Source: Climacteris rufus
Taxonomy: Eukaryota > Chordata > Aves > Passeriformes > Climacteridae
DNA: 64,000 bases
Direction: 5' to 3'
Assembly (NCBI GenBank): GCA_013398175.1
Contig: VZRZ01004834.1
Location: forward strand, 325,811 to 389,810
Position numbers and translations under genes: made by a program. The notes beneath the pieces were generated by a model. The model worked only from the letters and a program-made list of their open reading frames with translations. It did not search any database and was not told where the DNA came from. Below, piece by piece: positions 13,886-26,440 of the stretch (its first letter is position 1; every line of letters begins with the position of its first letter).

Positions 13886-15319
13886 AGCTCTGACTCTTCT
13901 TTCTACCTTTCTTTTTTTTTTTACCTGGGGATCTTCTGTGTTTGATTGACTTACAGGTCTAGAGAAATTATGGTTTCTGTTTGGGATTTTCTAATAGCTA
14001 GACTTCTGCAAGTGGTAGTAGTTGAGAGAGTTGTGATTCTAGAAGTGTATGATGCTATGTCTGATGTGCCTATTTTGCAGCAATATACAGGGTACAGGTT
14101 TTTCCTGTCCTCTGTGCCTTCTCTCATAGAAATTAAGGTCAGATGCTGGTTGTCATCAATATGAGACTGAATGCAGAAAGAAAGGCTCATTGTTCCTGTG
14201 CACAGTTTCTGAAACCTCCACTTTCACTTGTCCAAAGTGCTTAGCAGCAGCAGTACGTGATGATATTATGGTATCAGTACAACTGAAGATTCAAATAGTA
14301 TCTATCAACCTCTTGTAAGGTGTCTCTATCTGATAGTATCCTTTCTAGTATTCAGTAAAGCTTGAGCTCATGTTGCATTGTTATGCTTAAATGAGAGAGT
14401 TCCAAAAGTTTCTTTCCATCACTGACCGTTTTTCCAAACTTGAACCACAATTGTCTTTGGGACAATTGTTCTTTCCTACCAGAACTGGCAGAAGTTGTGT
14501 AAGTGAAGTTTAAGTGAAGTGAAATTGGATATGTAAAGCGTGCAGAGTGACTGCTTGCATCTTTTTTTTTGTAATGAGTTAGTAAAAAAGAAATTGACCA
14601 CAATGATCTGTAATTTTAAATCATAATCTTGTCATTTCTTTTACTTACTATAATTGGGATGAAATATAAATGTAATGACAGTGCATATGCCCAGCTTTAA
14701 AGATCCTGTTCTTGTGCTTTGTCACATAGACTTCCTGGCAGCCTGCTTTTAAGTTCAACTGCTTGCTTCTGATCTTCATTGTCAGCTGAGGTTTAGTTCT
14801 TACAGCTTCAGCACTTTAACAAAGCAGCTCCTTTGGGATAGTGTGGTTTGCAAACACGGGGACAAGGCCATGGAAGTGGAGATAAAATATTTTTAACTGC
14901 ATGAATGCAGTTGTGGAATGAACTTGGAGAGTTTCCTTGGAGAGTCAGGCACTTTTTCAGTTACAACTGGCATGGTTAATCTTACTTTAAATGAGACCTA
15001 AAATCACCTGGGAAGTGTTGGCCTTGTCACAAGGGTAAAGAGCAGAAGGAAAACTACCACTGTGGTGTATAATAGTATGGATTTGGTTTAACTTCTTCAT
15101 GTTCAAACATTGAAACCAGAGTCCTACTGATACTTCCAGTATAGCTGGAGAAGGTAAAGAATTAGATGACAAAAGCTATTGGAAGAAAAAGAAATAATTA
15201 AAAATGTAGCTAAGAATGTTTATTTTAGAGTCAAATGAGGAAAACATGGTAGGAATAGAAAGATTCATAATGGTTTAAGAACCAATTTTCTAATTTTTTT
15301 TTTCAACATGAGTAGCTCT

Positions 15320-16346
15320 TGGGGTTTGATGCTGACCAGATGCCAGGCACCCACGAAAAGCCACTCACTCACCCTCTCCTGCTGCTCAGCTGGACAGAGG
15401 AGAGAAAATTTAACAAAGGGCTCATGAGTTGAGATAAGGACCAGGAGAAAACACTCACCAATTACCACCAAGAGCAAAACAGGCTCAGCTTAAAGATATT
15501 AAGCATATTTATTGCTCACAAAACCAGAGGAGGAAAATGAGAAGTAAAATAAGCCCTTAAAACCCCTCCCTCCTTTCCTTCGACAGTGTAGGGAGACAGG
15601 GGTGGGTGTTGTGATTGGTTTGTCACCCAAGATTTTCTTCTGCTGCTTGGGGGAGAAGTCATTTCCCTGCAAGCACCACGGGGTCCCCTCCCATGGGAGA
15701 CAGCTCCAACAGGGTTCCAATCTCATGAGCAGCAGCCATCCCAGAACTGCTGCAGTGTGAATTCCTCCCACAGGCAAACAGTCCTCCCAAAACTGCTGCT
15801 GTGGGGTCACTCTGCCACGGGGTGCAGTCCTCCAAGGACAGGCTGTTCCAGCCCAGGAGCAAGGCCTCTCTCTCCATGGGACTCCCACTGGACCACAAAG
15901 CTCCCTCTGGGCATCCACTTGCTCTGGCATGGGCACCTCCCCCATGGGCTGGGGATGGATCTCTCTGCATCCCTGAGGACCCCCATGGGCTGCAGGGGCA
16001 CAGCTGCTTCCCCATGGTCCTCACCACAGGCTGCAGGGACACCTCGGCTCTGGAGCCTGGAGCACTTCCTCCCCTTCCTTCTTCACTGACCTTGGTGTCT
16101 CTGTTCTTTCTCTCACATATTCTCACTCCTCCTCTTCTCTAACTGGAAGTTAAAACTTCTTAAATATGTTATCACAGAAGTGTTACCACCAGCTGGAATT
16201 GGCCCAGCCTTGGCCAGCAGCACGACCATCCTCAAAGCCATCAGGGATTGTCTCTACTGAACGTGATGGAAGCTTCTAGCAGCTTCTCACAGAAGCCACC
16301 TCTGTGGACCCCCCACTACCACGAACCAGGCTGTTCAAAACCAGCA
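15320..16346 (-). mobile_element. Bird LTR (probable solo LTR of an endogenous retrovirus)
   Basis: This GC-rich block of about 1 kb is sharply different from the surrounding intron. It matches a very common bird LTR by its features: repeated 'CCATGGG' and 'TGCTCC'-like units across 15660-16030, the run TTCTTAAATATGTTATCACAG (16157-16177), and GAAGCTTCTAGCAGCTTCTCA near its end. On the minus strand it has an AATAAA polyadenylation signal (complement of 15508-15513) near its 3' end, as an LTR should. No gag, pol or env sequence flanks it, which favours a solo LTR. Several ORFs of 60-155 codons inside it result from composition and resemble no protein. Imperfect flanking heptamers (AGTAGCT at 15311, AGCAGCT at 16352) could be a decayed target duplication. 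The right boundary is uncertain. Confidence 0.8.
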
Positions 16347-19300
16347 AAACCAGCAGCTAAGGAGAATGAGGAAAATACCCCAGTGTAATCACCTTAACAT
16401 TTGCATGAAAGATGTAGAAACTTCTGTTGTAACATAGGATTTTAAATAAGATTCAGAAAAGGATAATTAGAACCTTCTCAATTACATTGAAATAAAACAG
16501 AGAGTGCTGTGAAAATAGTCAAAGGTGTAAAGTAGTTTCCATATGGATTTATGAAGGAACCTGCCTTGTTTGTAGGTGGTTGCTCTCATAACTATCAGCT
16601 ACAGAGAAATTAAGGAGCTTTGTCTGAACGATTTGGCCGTTGTTAAGCTGTTGGAGCAATGTGGTATTATCTTTAATTTTAAATGCCCATATTTCTTATT
16701 ATCACTAAAAAAAGTGTTGGAAAATATCTTGACAAATGGAATGTTTTGCTATATTGTCTGTTTAAAATTTAGTTGTGACTTTCTAGCTTTCGTATATTAT
16801 AGATCGTAAAAGTACAATAAACAATTCAGTAATAGATGAATTTTAACAAACAAGAAAATTAGAAAGATAACACTTCTCATTTTAGTCTTGCAGTTAGTTT
16901 GAGCTACTAAGGAAAAGGTAGAAGCAGATATCTGCTCGTTGTTCTGAAGAAAACTGGAAGTAACAGGTACAGCCAGGAGCTACCTACTTCTCCTTTTTAT
17001 GCATTTTGTCCAGATTTAACTTGATATCATTAAGACCACACAAAAATATAACATTAATTGTGTCAGCCCTTTATAGTTCAGATGTTCATCTTATTCATGT
17101 TCAGTTTTTCTTGTAGCCATGCACAGGACTGTTGTACTTATCTATTGTTCCCTGCTCCCTTGTCAACAAAGAACAGTTTCACTGCTGCTAATAAACAAAG
17201 TTAATAAACAAAGGCTGCAGTTTTATTCAATATTGAGCATTATAAACAAACAGAAAAAATAGATAAGGTAATCCTATCAGTTCCAGCTAGGCTTTTTGTC
17301 TAGTTTGCGTTGTATCTGTTGATTCATTTACAGAGTCATATCCTTATTTATTAAAATGGAGGGGCTTTTTTTTCCACATTCTTTCTTGTCTTTTTTTTTT
17401 TTTTTTAACTGAGTTTCTGAATGTATTAAATTAAACTAGAGTCAGTGATATGACTTCGTCTGTATTCACAAATTTATTTAGGGTCATACCAAATTAATTA
17501 ATTCATTATGACATCAGGAAGAGTGCAATAGGAGAATATTTTCTATTTTGTGGGGGAGGTCAAATAAGCTGTGAAAAAAGTATGATGCAGTGTGACCTGT
17601 AAGCCTTTGCAGAAAGCCCTAGTGAGTGGGGAAAAGAGAAAATGGAGCCAGGGCAACTTGAAGATACCATATTGGCCGTGTATTTCACTTCTAAGAATGA
17701 CTTGTTATGAGGTTCCCACCAGCAGAGAAATTTTGGGTTCATTCTCCAGCATGAGGCAAATGATGTTAGGTCATAACAGGACATCTTTACCCTGTTCCCT
17801 TACATGGCAAAGAGAGACTGAAACAGAGATCCGTGTACTTTTGGATGCTGATTAACTCTGATAGAGTTGGTTTTTCTCACTTGAGTTACAAGTGAGCAGT
17901 AGCACTGGTATAAACCAAGGGCAAGATCATTTAGCAACCCCCACTCCTTTCAATTCTCTTAGCTCTTTTTCTTCTCTTCAGCATTTCAGGCACAGTCAGT
18001 GTAATTTACGTAGATTTAGAGTGTATAAATATGCACTTAGATTGAAAAAATATTAATTTTACACTACTTTTAGCCTAGGATTCAGATTTTGGCCATCTTG
18101 TGGTGTGTGGTTTTTCCTTTCTTTTTATTTTTTAAAAATTTTTTTAATGTTTTTATTTATTTATTTTTTTAAATTCAGTAGGAGTATTATATTGATAAAT
18201 ACTTCAGTGATTGGCAGGCAGGTAGTATTTTTCTTAGTGTGAACAGGGTTATTTCTTTTGTAAGTAAGTAATCTTTCACCATGTTTAGGACCTCCTCATT
18301 CTCTGACTATTGAATTCCATAGGGTCTTTAAAGAGGTTCTGCACTTAAAATTGCATCACTATTCCTCTGTTTCTATTTCATGTTAATGAATATCACATAA
18401 TAATTCAAATACATATTACTTAATAGGTTAGGGATTAGGAAATATCAAAATCATGGTTTTTTTTTCTAGATAGCTCCACCTGTAACACAACTCAAACCGT
18501 AATACGTCGAACAGCTGACAATTTCAGAGATTTGTTTCTACTGACAATTTCAGGAGGATTTACTCTATCTTTAGAAAAAAAGTAACAGTGAAATATTTCA
18601 CTCACTATTTGACTTTGCTGAACAGGGCTGTTGCTGTCATTATATGGCTTATAATTAACCTTCTTTTTGTAAACTAAATACTTAAAATTCTGGGAAAAAT
18701 CTGTCTATTAACTTTTAAAGTGGGGAAAAATGCATTTCTCACATGAAAAAAAATACCGTGGAGCTCATTTTCTGCTACCTCCTTCACCTGAACAAATTAA
18801 AAAAGTTCAGATTATTTATACCAAGTACAACTCCCACAGGAGAGACTATGCACAGTTTTGAGATAAGCTTGGGAGTTACTGTTTCTGCATAGATTTCTTG
18901 GACTCAGGTCAGGTAGAAATTCAAATGAATTGTGTTTTACAGTATCTTTGTTTTCTGCATATTATATCTGGGATACAAAATAAAAAATCAGGGAAAATTT
19001 ATCTAAAACTGGTACTTTCAGCAGGAATCAAAGTAAATGCCTCTGACTAGCTCTTTTCAATATCTTAGATTTCTCCTAGTTATTGTAAATTCCAGGGCAT
19101 ATGTTATGAAGTAGCATTTTTACTCTACAGTTGTATTTTTAAACCCTTTCAATTTTCATTCTCTGAATAATTTTTTTTCTATTTAAAGTCTAACCTTAGA
19201 CACTTTGCTTAGATACATGACCCTGAAGTTAAACCTGACAGTAGAAAATAGTTAATTTTTATTTGAGGAAAGCAGACAATTAGAAATAGTATGTCAGCTC

Positions 19301-20169
19301 CAATGAGACAGTTGAGATTTTGCCAGCAAGAAAGTTGAAGTGCTGTGAATTGAGTGAATGGTTGTAGAGATCTCTGCTGACATCTACTTTCTGTCAATAT
19401 TTCACTTTCACTGATATGAAACCTGAAAACTCTGGATTGTGAATGACTTCAGTACTCTAGTTATGTTATCACCCTGGGTATGGTAACCCATTAGTACCAA
19501 ACAGAATTCGATGTGAGGTTTTTGTTTGAAGTTAGATTTGAATCTTTGCTTGCTTAATAATTTTTCTTTATCTGATGGACTCAAAGCAGAATTATGGTCT
19601 TCTGAAGAGGAGTTTTGTGTGATGCCCTTTCTCATTTCAGTTGAAATCTGGCAAAATCATAATTTTTCAATTAAGATAATTTTACTTTGCATTGCTGAAC
19701 ATCAGTTTGTTTTGTCTTTTTTTAAAAATTATTTCTGTTTTATAGCCTCCACACATCCATATCAAAGCATAAACTCAAGGTTTTTCTTCCCTTTGGAGTT
19801 GAAAGCAAGTGTGAGTTCATTGGTCAGACTTGGAGAGAGTTAACTGTTCTCATAGTAGCTTATAAAAGCATGAAGAAGCAGATTTTTTTTCTGTTAGTAA
19901 AAGTGGTCACTTTTTTTCTTTTCAGCACTGCTAAGCCAAGTAGTTGTTGTTGAATACTTTTCCTTATGATTCTGCTTGGTTTTATACTTCTATATGTATA
20001 CTTGGCTATACATATCTCTGGTCTGATTCCATAAAACCATTGTCAATTACATAACAATGGAAATGTTCATTGAAGAGCATCTCTGAACTGACCTCCTGCT
20101 CAAAGTATGGTTATTGCTAAGATTTGGTCAGGACAAATGGAGCTTTGTCTGGGCAAATTTTGAAAACCT

Positions 20170-20775
20170 CCAAGGAGAGTGATCCTATAGTCTCTTGGGA
20201 AAACCTATTTCAGTGCTGCACTGCCTTCCTTATGCACATGCTTCTCCTAATGCCCAACCTGAACCTTCTCTCAATGTGCCATTTTAGTGCCTTTTGCTCC
20301 CTGATTTGGACTTTTGACTACCAGGAAGAATTTGGCTCTGTAATTATTTTTTTCCGGTAATTTTTAGATTAGATAGCTAGTTTCAGCCAGGTGTTAGATC
20401 ACTCCTTATCCATTCCTCTTCACTGGATTGAGCAAAGACATGATCATTTTCTTTTTTGTTGACAAACTGGACTTGTCAAACTTGTTCAGTTTGTCAACAT
20501 CCATCATGAACTGGCAGACACCAATTTGGGCACAATAGTCCAGGTGCAGTCTTGCCAGTGCCAGCTAAAGGGAATAAATAACTTCCCTTATGCTGTTGCT
20601 CACACTGGCTAATATGGATCCATATGTAATTTGTCCAATTTGTAGTGCGAGCACACACACCACTGGCTCATTGCCTGGTTTCCACCCTATTTTCCAGGGG
20701 TTCTTATCAGCAGAGCTGCTGTTCAGCCTGTTGTTTACCAATATCTACCAACACATGGGGTTATATATGTAAGAA
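20170..20775 (-). mobile_element. Old CR1 LINE fragment
   Basis: Minus-strand CR1, decayed but collinear with the family. CCTAATGCCCAACCTGAACC (20248-20267) corresponds to the '3' UTR' block. CAATAGTCCAGGTGCAGTCT (20534-20553) and TTTTCCAGGGGTTCTTATCAGCAGAGCTGCT (about 20690-20720, partly decayed) correspond to the segments coding for the ORF2 C-terminus. There is no intact reading frame. Confidence 0.8.
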
Positions 20776-22063
20776 CAGCATCCACTGAGAAGAGAAGTGG
20801 GTGTACTCAGTGATTGGTTAGCTGGCACTACTGTAAAAGTAGAAACTTTAAGTGTACAGTAAAGGAAGAATGTCATATGCTACCAGATAGTCATTGCCAC
20901 CAGCAGAAAAAATGTTAAATGAATGGACTTGGCAGAACTGAAAGTGAACAAACCCTTTTTGAAGCCTGGATTCCAGCCACATCTGTGCTCTGTGCCTGGG
21001 AATAGGACACGAGGCGAGGGCTACATCTGTAATAAAACTCTGAAGTGTAGCCAGGAAATGAGAAGCAGCTTCTACACTTACATCTGGCCTAAACATCCTG
21101 GATACTTTCTTAACAGTCAGCCTTCTAATGGTAGATTATAAGCAGCTTTGGAAATTTCAGAAATATTTATGGGAACTTTTGGAAGGCAGAAATAGTTTCA
21201 GAACTTCTTGTCAGTAATTTTTTTTTTTTTTTTTGGTAAAATTCTGGGACCTTTAGGAACATATCTGGAAGACTGGAGAAAATAACAACTTCTGTACAAT
21301 AATAAATCATCAGACTACTAGGCTTAATTTTTTTACTTGTCTTTGGCATGGATCATGAGGGACCCACAGTTTGCTGCTTTTTGATTGATATTGAATTTCT
21401 CATTTCTGGTAAGGTGTGGGAAACCAAGAATAAGCAGAATTTAATTAACTCCATTCCAGAACTAAGCAAGTATTCCAACAGAAACTATTTCTTCACGTTG
21501 ACAAATCAATCCAAGTTCTTACAAGCAGTTGCTTTTCACACTGAGAAGTCCTCTATGAAGCTATCTCAGACATGTTGTACAAAAAAAAACTTGACAACTC
21601 ATATAAGTCTAATGAACTTCACCACTGTAACTTCCACCAGATACAAGTGTGATTCAGGGAGCTAATTCTCATATGAGCAGAACTTGATCAATTTTCCAGA
21701 CTAACTTTTAATTATCATTAGGTGTTTGCATAAACTCATACCAACTTCTCCGTTTTCTCTAAGATTTATAGGGTTGTTAAAGTACATACTTGTATTTTGA
21801 AACAAATGTAGCACAGAAGTGATACTTTGCATCAATACAGATAGATGGGATGTACTGTAGAGGTCTTTGCCAAAATGCACATATATAAGGGTTATAGATG
21901 TGCATTGCTGAGTGTTCTACTTAAATAATCTGTTACTCATGGTTTGATATAATTATCTGGATTTACAAACAAACAAAAAAAAATTGTTATAATGCCTAAG
22001 AATAAGGTTTTTCATTATGGATAAACATTTTGGCCTGAAATGCAACTCTTATACAGAACCCAT

Positions 22064-22548
22064 TTTTTCACTACAAGAAGGACAATGAGGTATTGAAATG
22101 TGTCCAGAGAAGGGCAAAGCAGACGGTGAAGGGTCTGGGGCACCAGTCCTATGAGGAGCAGCTGAGGAAGCTCAGGGTGTTTTCCCTGGAGAGAAGGAGG
22201 CTCAGGGGTGACCTTATTACTCTCTACCTGAAAGGAGGTTGTAGCCATGTGTGGGTCAGGCTCTTCTTCCAGGTAACATGATAGGATGAGAGGTAATGGC
22301 CTCTATGTGCACCAGGGGAGGTTTAGATTCAATATTAAGAAAAGTTTCTTCATGGAAAGGGTTTTCAAGCACTGGAACAGGCTGTTCAGGGAAGTGTTTG
22401 AGTCACTATCCCTGGATGTATTTAAAGGACGTGTGGATGTGGCAGTTGGGGACATAGTTCAGCAGTGGACTTGCCAGTGCTGGGTTAACAGTGGGACTCA
22501 ATGATCATAAAGGTCTATTCCAACCTAAACTATTCTGTGAATCATGGA
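22064..22548 (+). mobile_element. CR1 LINE 3' fragment with ORF2 C-terminal remnant
   Basis: In sense orientation the fragment encodes VQRRAKQTVKGLGHQSYEEQ and LRVFSLERRRLRGDLI (22099-22230), the characteristic ORF2 C-terminus of bird CR1. The non-coding block with CACTGGAACAGGCTG (22369-22383) follows. It ends in a decayed ATTCTGTGA tail at about 22540-22548. It is 5'-truncated. A stop at about 22282 separates the two coding pieces. Confidence 0.93.
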
Positions 22549-23739
22549 TGGGTCTTGACCTCTTGCATTAACAGCGTAACTCACTGGATATAGAGACTGG
22601 AAGTTATAGTCTTGGGATACTTGGCTTCAGTTTCAGGCTCTGAAGTTTGCCTTGCTATTGGTTACTTTAATTTCCTTGGTAAGTGAACTCCTGAACCTCT
22701 CAGGCAGCAACGTTCTGAGTAGAAAGATGAATGCAGACAGCTTGAACAAAATGGAGGTTTTTTTCATTATGTTTTCTGAAAAGTGTTTGTTCCACCGTTT
22801 TTACTAAATGTGTAACTGTGTAACTAAATTGTGCTATTCTAAACACCTAATTATTTATATGTGTTATTAGCTTAATTTTTGGCTTAAATCTGTGTGGGCT
22901 AAATGATGAAATAATAATTATTTATCTACAAAATAGGTAAAAAAAATATAATGAACTTCCTAAAATGGATACTTTTTTAAAATTTCAAGTATGCATACTC
23001 ATCTCAAGTGGTTCTGCTTAGTGAGTAGAGCACATATTGTGTGTAACTTAATATTTAATAGATTCTTGTCTTCTCTGTTTAATTTTCTCTGACGTATCAA
23101 TACACGTAATATTTTTCTTGGAAGAGAAAGAGATGTAATAATGAACAATTTTGGCAGATGATAACTTGTTTCCTACTAGAACAAAGATTTTAGAAAACTA
23201 CTCTTTATAACCTTGGAAAGTTTATACTTTGAGGGAAAAGTTATGACCTTTACATAGATTCTTCTGCCCAAGAGGAAACAAAAGTGAAATTATTTCAGTA
23301 CATGAGGCTTAGTACAAGATTTGGCAAAAGCCTTGTGCTTTTTATGCATCAGTGAGACTGGTAAGCAAATAATCATACAAACAAAAGCTGTAGATTATAA
23401 GGAAGCCACAAAACTGAATGCAGCCTAAAAATAAACTTTGAGTTCAGCATAGATAATATGCTTTAAATGAAGAATGCAATGTTAAGCAAAATTAAAAGGC
23501 AGGCAAGCTCCCAGAGATTACATGTGTTATTGATGGAAATAGGCCAGACTACCAACTACCAATTATATAGTGTTGTCAGTGTAAAACACTGAAATGGGCC
23601 AGGTTTCCAGATCTCCAAATTTTGTTTTCGACTTCATTCAGCTCTTGCTTCTTAGTAACTCGTGTCCTGCCCCATTCAACAAAGAACACTCAACAGTGAG
23701 CGCTTTAGAACCAATGAGAAGGCAGAGGAAACCCCTTAC

Positions 23740-24130
23740 CCCTCTGTGTAAATGGTTTTTAGGACAATGACAACTCACACCTCTGCCATGGAGGCCTCAG
23801 ACAGGACCCCTCTCCCTGCTCAGCTGCAGCCCGCGGGCTGGTGCGTGTGGGGAAGGGCTGGCAGCGGGAGCAGAGTGAGCCGCTGCTCTGGGCCTGAGGA
23901 CAGCCCTGGCCTCAGGATTGGTCTTGAACTGACAATAGCAGGTACACTAGGAAAATGACACATGAGCAAGATGAAATAATCCGCTTTCGCTCTTTCTGGG
24001 AAAGGGCCAGTGGCAGCTGAGAGCTCAGGCAGCAGTTTGGTACAGAGAAAAAGAGGAATAAATAACTCCATCCTCCTGTCTTGCCTGGTGGAGAGAGGGA
24101 GCTGCCTGCCTCTTCCTACAGTTCCTCTGT
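23740..24130. other. GC-rich island of unknown origin
   Basis: An isolated GC-rich patch with several CpGs, densest at 23820-23910 (CCCGCGGG, GTGCGTGTGG, GAGCCGCTG), sits in AT-rich intron 1.6 kb upstream of the first zinc-finger exon. It resembles none of the CR1 copies or LTRs in this window. It could be a decayed LTR read on the minus strand, a regulatory CpG patch or an alternative 5' exon. An open frame from an ATG at 23788 to about 23958 shows no recognisable protein features. Confidence 0.4.
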
Positions 24131-25755
24131 GGTGTAATGTAAAGTACGTTCTTAGGGGAGTTTTCCTGAAAAACAAAGTAAATCCCAACAGTTCTTTCCA
24201 TATGTGTGAATATCCATGGTAAATAACTGAGTTAATTTATAACTGACTCATGTAATATTTGCTTTGGTAGGAGCCTCTGAAACCTCTAATTAAATAGTTT
24301 TGCATCATTACTTTATATGTGATCTATATAAAGGATATATTTATGCTTAAGAAAGTTGGTGTCTTGGATTTATTTACTTTCTAGGAGGTTATTTTTTGTT
24401 CTATCTCATGATTCATGTATGTTTTTTATTAACCTAGTCTCAAGATTGTCAGAAAGAATGATTCTAAGGAAAAATAAATGCATTTTGTAATTCTAACTTT
24501 TTGTCTTATGTTACCTTTTTAATGTTTCACAAAAAGTGCTTCATTCTTTGGGTTTTGCTTGAGCTTATTTAAGGAAAAATCTGCTTAAATTAGATTAATA
24601 ACTTTTTGTTTACTAAAATTTACAGTCTCTATTGGCAAAATTATGCCAGTTGGATTCCATGCTAGAATTTAAATATCACTGTTCAGACCCCTTTAAATCA
24701 CAAGGATAAAAAAAAAGAGAAGTTAAAATTCTTTTTGTTTTTTTCTATGGGTTTGAAACTCTCACAATATGCTGTGTCACACTTCCCATTTTTTTCAGAA
24801 TCTGCAAGAGTTTAAAAATTATGACTTCTTAAAATGAAAATTAAATTTCCTATGACATAATTTACCTTCAGAAATAGGGGTTTGGAGAAAAAATCTGCCA
24901 TTATAGATGATGACATGTGTCTGTAGGTTTGATCACAGTGAGACACTTCTCATTATTGTATATGGAGATTTGATGATTCTGGACTGAGAAATATAAATGG
25001 AGTAGCATGACTGAAAGATTCATTGCAGTTTTGTACCCTCATGACCACGGACTCTGCATGTGTTTCTAGTTCTGGAAATAGATGGTAAATGTGTGTGTGT
25101 ATCAATTTTTCCTGGATTTTACACCTAAGGTAGTCTCCTTTATATTTTACATGAGATGACAGTTCCTATCTAATTATATGAATGATTTAAATGATTTATA
25201 ATGACTTCTTAAGATGAGGTAACATATTATGGGCTTAAACCCAGTGATTGAAAAGTCATTGAAGGAGCATTTTAGAATCATTATTCTATGCAGTATTGTT
25301 AGATGAATGAAGATAACCTATATCAAGACAAGATACTTGCATCTGTCTGGTGGAACTAGGTAAAAGTACACTTTGAAGAATGAATTAGATTTTTTTTTCC
25401 TTGCTATTAACCAGTTTATTGTCTAGTACCATGGTGTCTTGAATCACTTTTCCTGTGTTTCCTAGTGTTGTATTTTCAGCAAACAGCTGGTTGCATCCTA
25501 AAGCAAAATTACATCTCTTTGCAACAGCTTGACTGTGAGCTGAACATTATCAATGTTGGGCTTACTTCTAGAGTTTAGTTATAATGAAAAAGAAATAATT
25601 ACTGAATGTAACACTTCTGTAGCATCATAAATTAAATGTATTTGCTTTACTACATTATTTCTCTCTGATTTGTAAAAAAATATTGCAATTTAGTGACTGT
25701 GAAGTATTTGTGGGCAAAAATAAAGCAACAACTAATGATCTCTTCTCTTTTGCAG

Positions 25756-25966
25756 AAAATTACATCAGCAGTTTGAAATGTATAAGGAACAAGTGAAGAA
25801 GATGGGTGAAGAATCACAGCAACAACAGGAGCAGAAGGGTGATGCCCCAACTTGTGGCATCTGCCACAAAACAAAATTTGCTGATGGCTGTGGCCATAAC
25901 TGTTCATATTGCCAAACTAAATTCTGTGCGCGCTGTGGAGGAAGAGTGTCTTTGCGATCAAATAAG
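25756..25966 (+). CDS. RIMS2: RIMS2 internal exon: Rab3-binding helix end and first three CxxC pairs of zinc finger
   Basis: This is an internal coding exon of the presynaptic active-zone scaffold RIM2, whose N-terminal region binds GTP-Rab3 on synaptic vesicles and, through the zinc finger, the C2A domain of Munc13. The exon is 211 nt. Its first base completes a split codon (intron phase 2), then 70 codons begin KLHQQFEMYKEQVKKMG and end SLRSNK in phase 0. Residues 1-28 are helical and charged with a QQQQ run. CGIC, CSYC and CARC are three of the four zinc-ligand pairs of the RIM-type FYVE-related finger. Splice signals are strong: a CTAAT branch-like motif at 25732-25736, a pyrimidine tract and TTGCAG before the exon, and AAG|GTATGG after it. 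The wording matches vertebrate RIM2 rather than RIM1 (NCSYCQ rather than LCSYCR, and SNK rather than SNNEDK). The preceding exon is not in the window. The family and paralogue calls rest on remembered sequence. Confidence 0.96.
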
Positions 25967-26339
25967 GTATGGAGTTGTGAGAGTTTAACAACAAGCTTCT
26001 CCTAAACTCAGAATCTCTTATTCATTGTTTGAGTCCAAATCCCATAACTACTGAAACATATTTCTTTTTAGGAGGCAATGATATCTACTTCATGGGCTTT
26101 AAAGACATCTGTCCTCATTTCATGTAATTTCCAATTGCAGATGGAGTTGTGATTATGGCATTTGAGTTTTTTTGACTAACAAACTCATGAAAGTACATTT
26201 CTTTGTTTGGAGGATGAGTCTCTATTTGAGAAAGGGAAGCGTATCTAGTGATGCTAATATTGAGACTGATTATTACAAGGTAGAGAAAGGATTTGTTTCT
26301 TTCCTGCTTGCCTAGGCTCTTCTGTACAAGATTATTGTA

Positions 26340-26440
26340 AAATTAGTATTAAAATATATAATAATATAATATAATACTTTTAAATATTTATAATCTATTA
26401 TACATATACATGTATACATATTTATATGTACATACACATG
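26340..26440. repeat. AT-rich low-complexity tract
   Basis: Interrupted ATA, TAATA and ATAC/ATGT runs (for example ATAATATAATATAATA, then ATACATATACATGTATACAT) shortly after the zinc-finger exon. The second half is nearly palindromic. Confidence 0.8.

Larger units (their letters stand above)
1..25755 (+). other. RIMS2: RIMS2 upstream intron (3' part)
   Basis: Everything before the first visible exon is read as one intron, because no exon with RIM features and a donor ending in two bases of a split codon was found. The recognisable repeats are listed separately. The long stretches between them (2166-4429, 5651-15319, 16347-20169, 22549-23739 and 24131-25755) are AT-rich and full of stops. They contain homopolymer runs (poly-T at 8093-8111, A-rich with scattered G at 11475-11512, poly-A at 12339-12353, poly-T at 17391-17406, T-rich 18110-18175, poly-T near 21219-21234) and short tandem repeats. 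I see no supported gene in them. The conserved RIM N-terminus (an Eu-HELIX before KLHQQF) must lie before position 1. Confidence 0.85.

Noticed and set aside
15499..16126. Overlapping open frames of 148 and 155 codons on the minus strand, and 110-113 codons on the plus strand
   Set aside because: They lie wholly inside the GC-rich LTR, overlap in several frames, and have repetitive Trp/Gly/Pro/Ser composition with no recognisable domain. Composition explains them.
23752..23958. 68-codon frame in the GC-rich island, considered as an alternative RIM2 first exon
   Set aside because: No RIM N-terminal features, and no donor placed to leave two codon bases for the phase 2 acceptor at 25756 could be argued.
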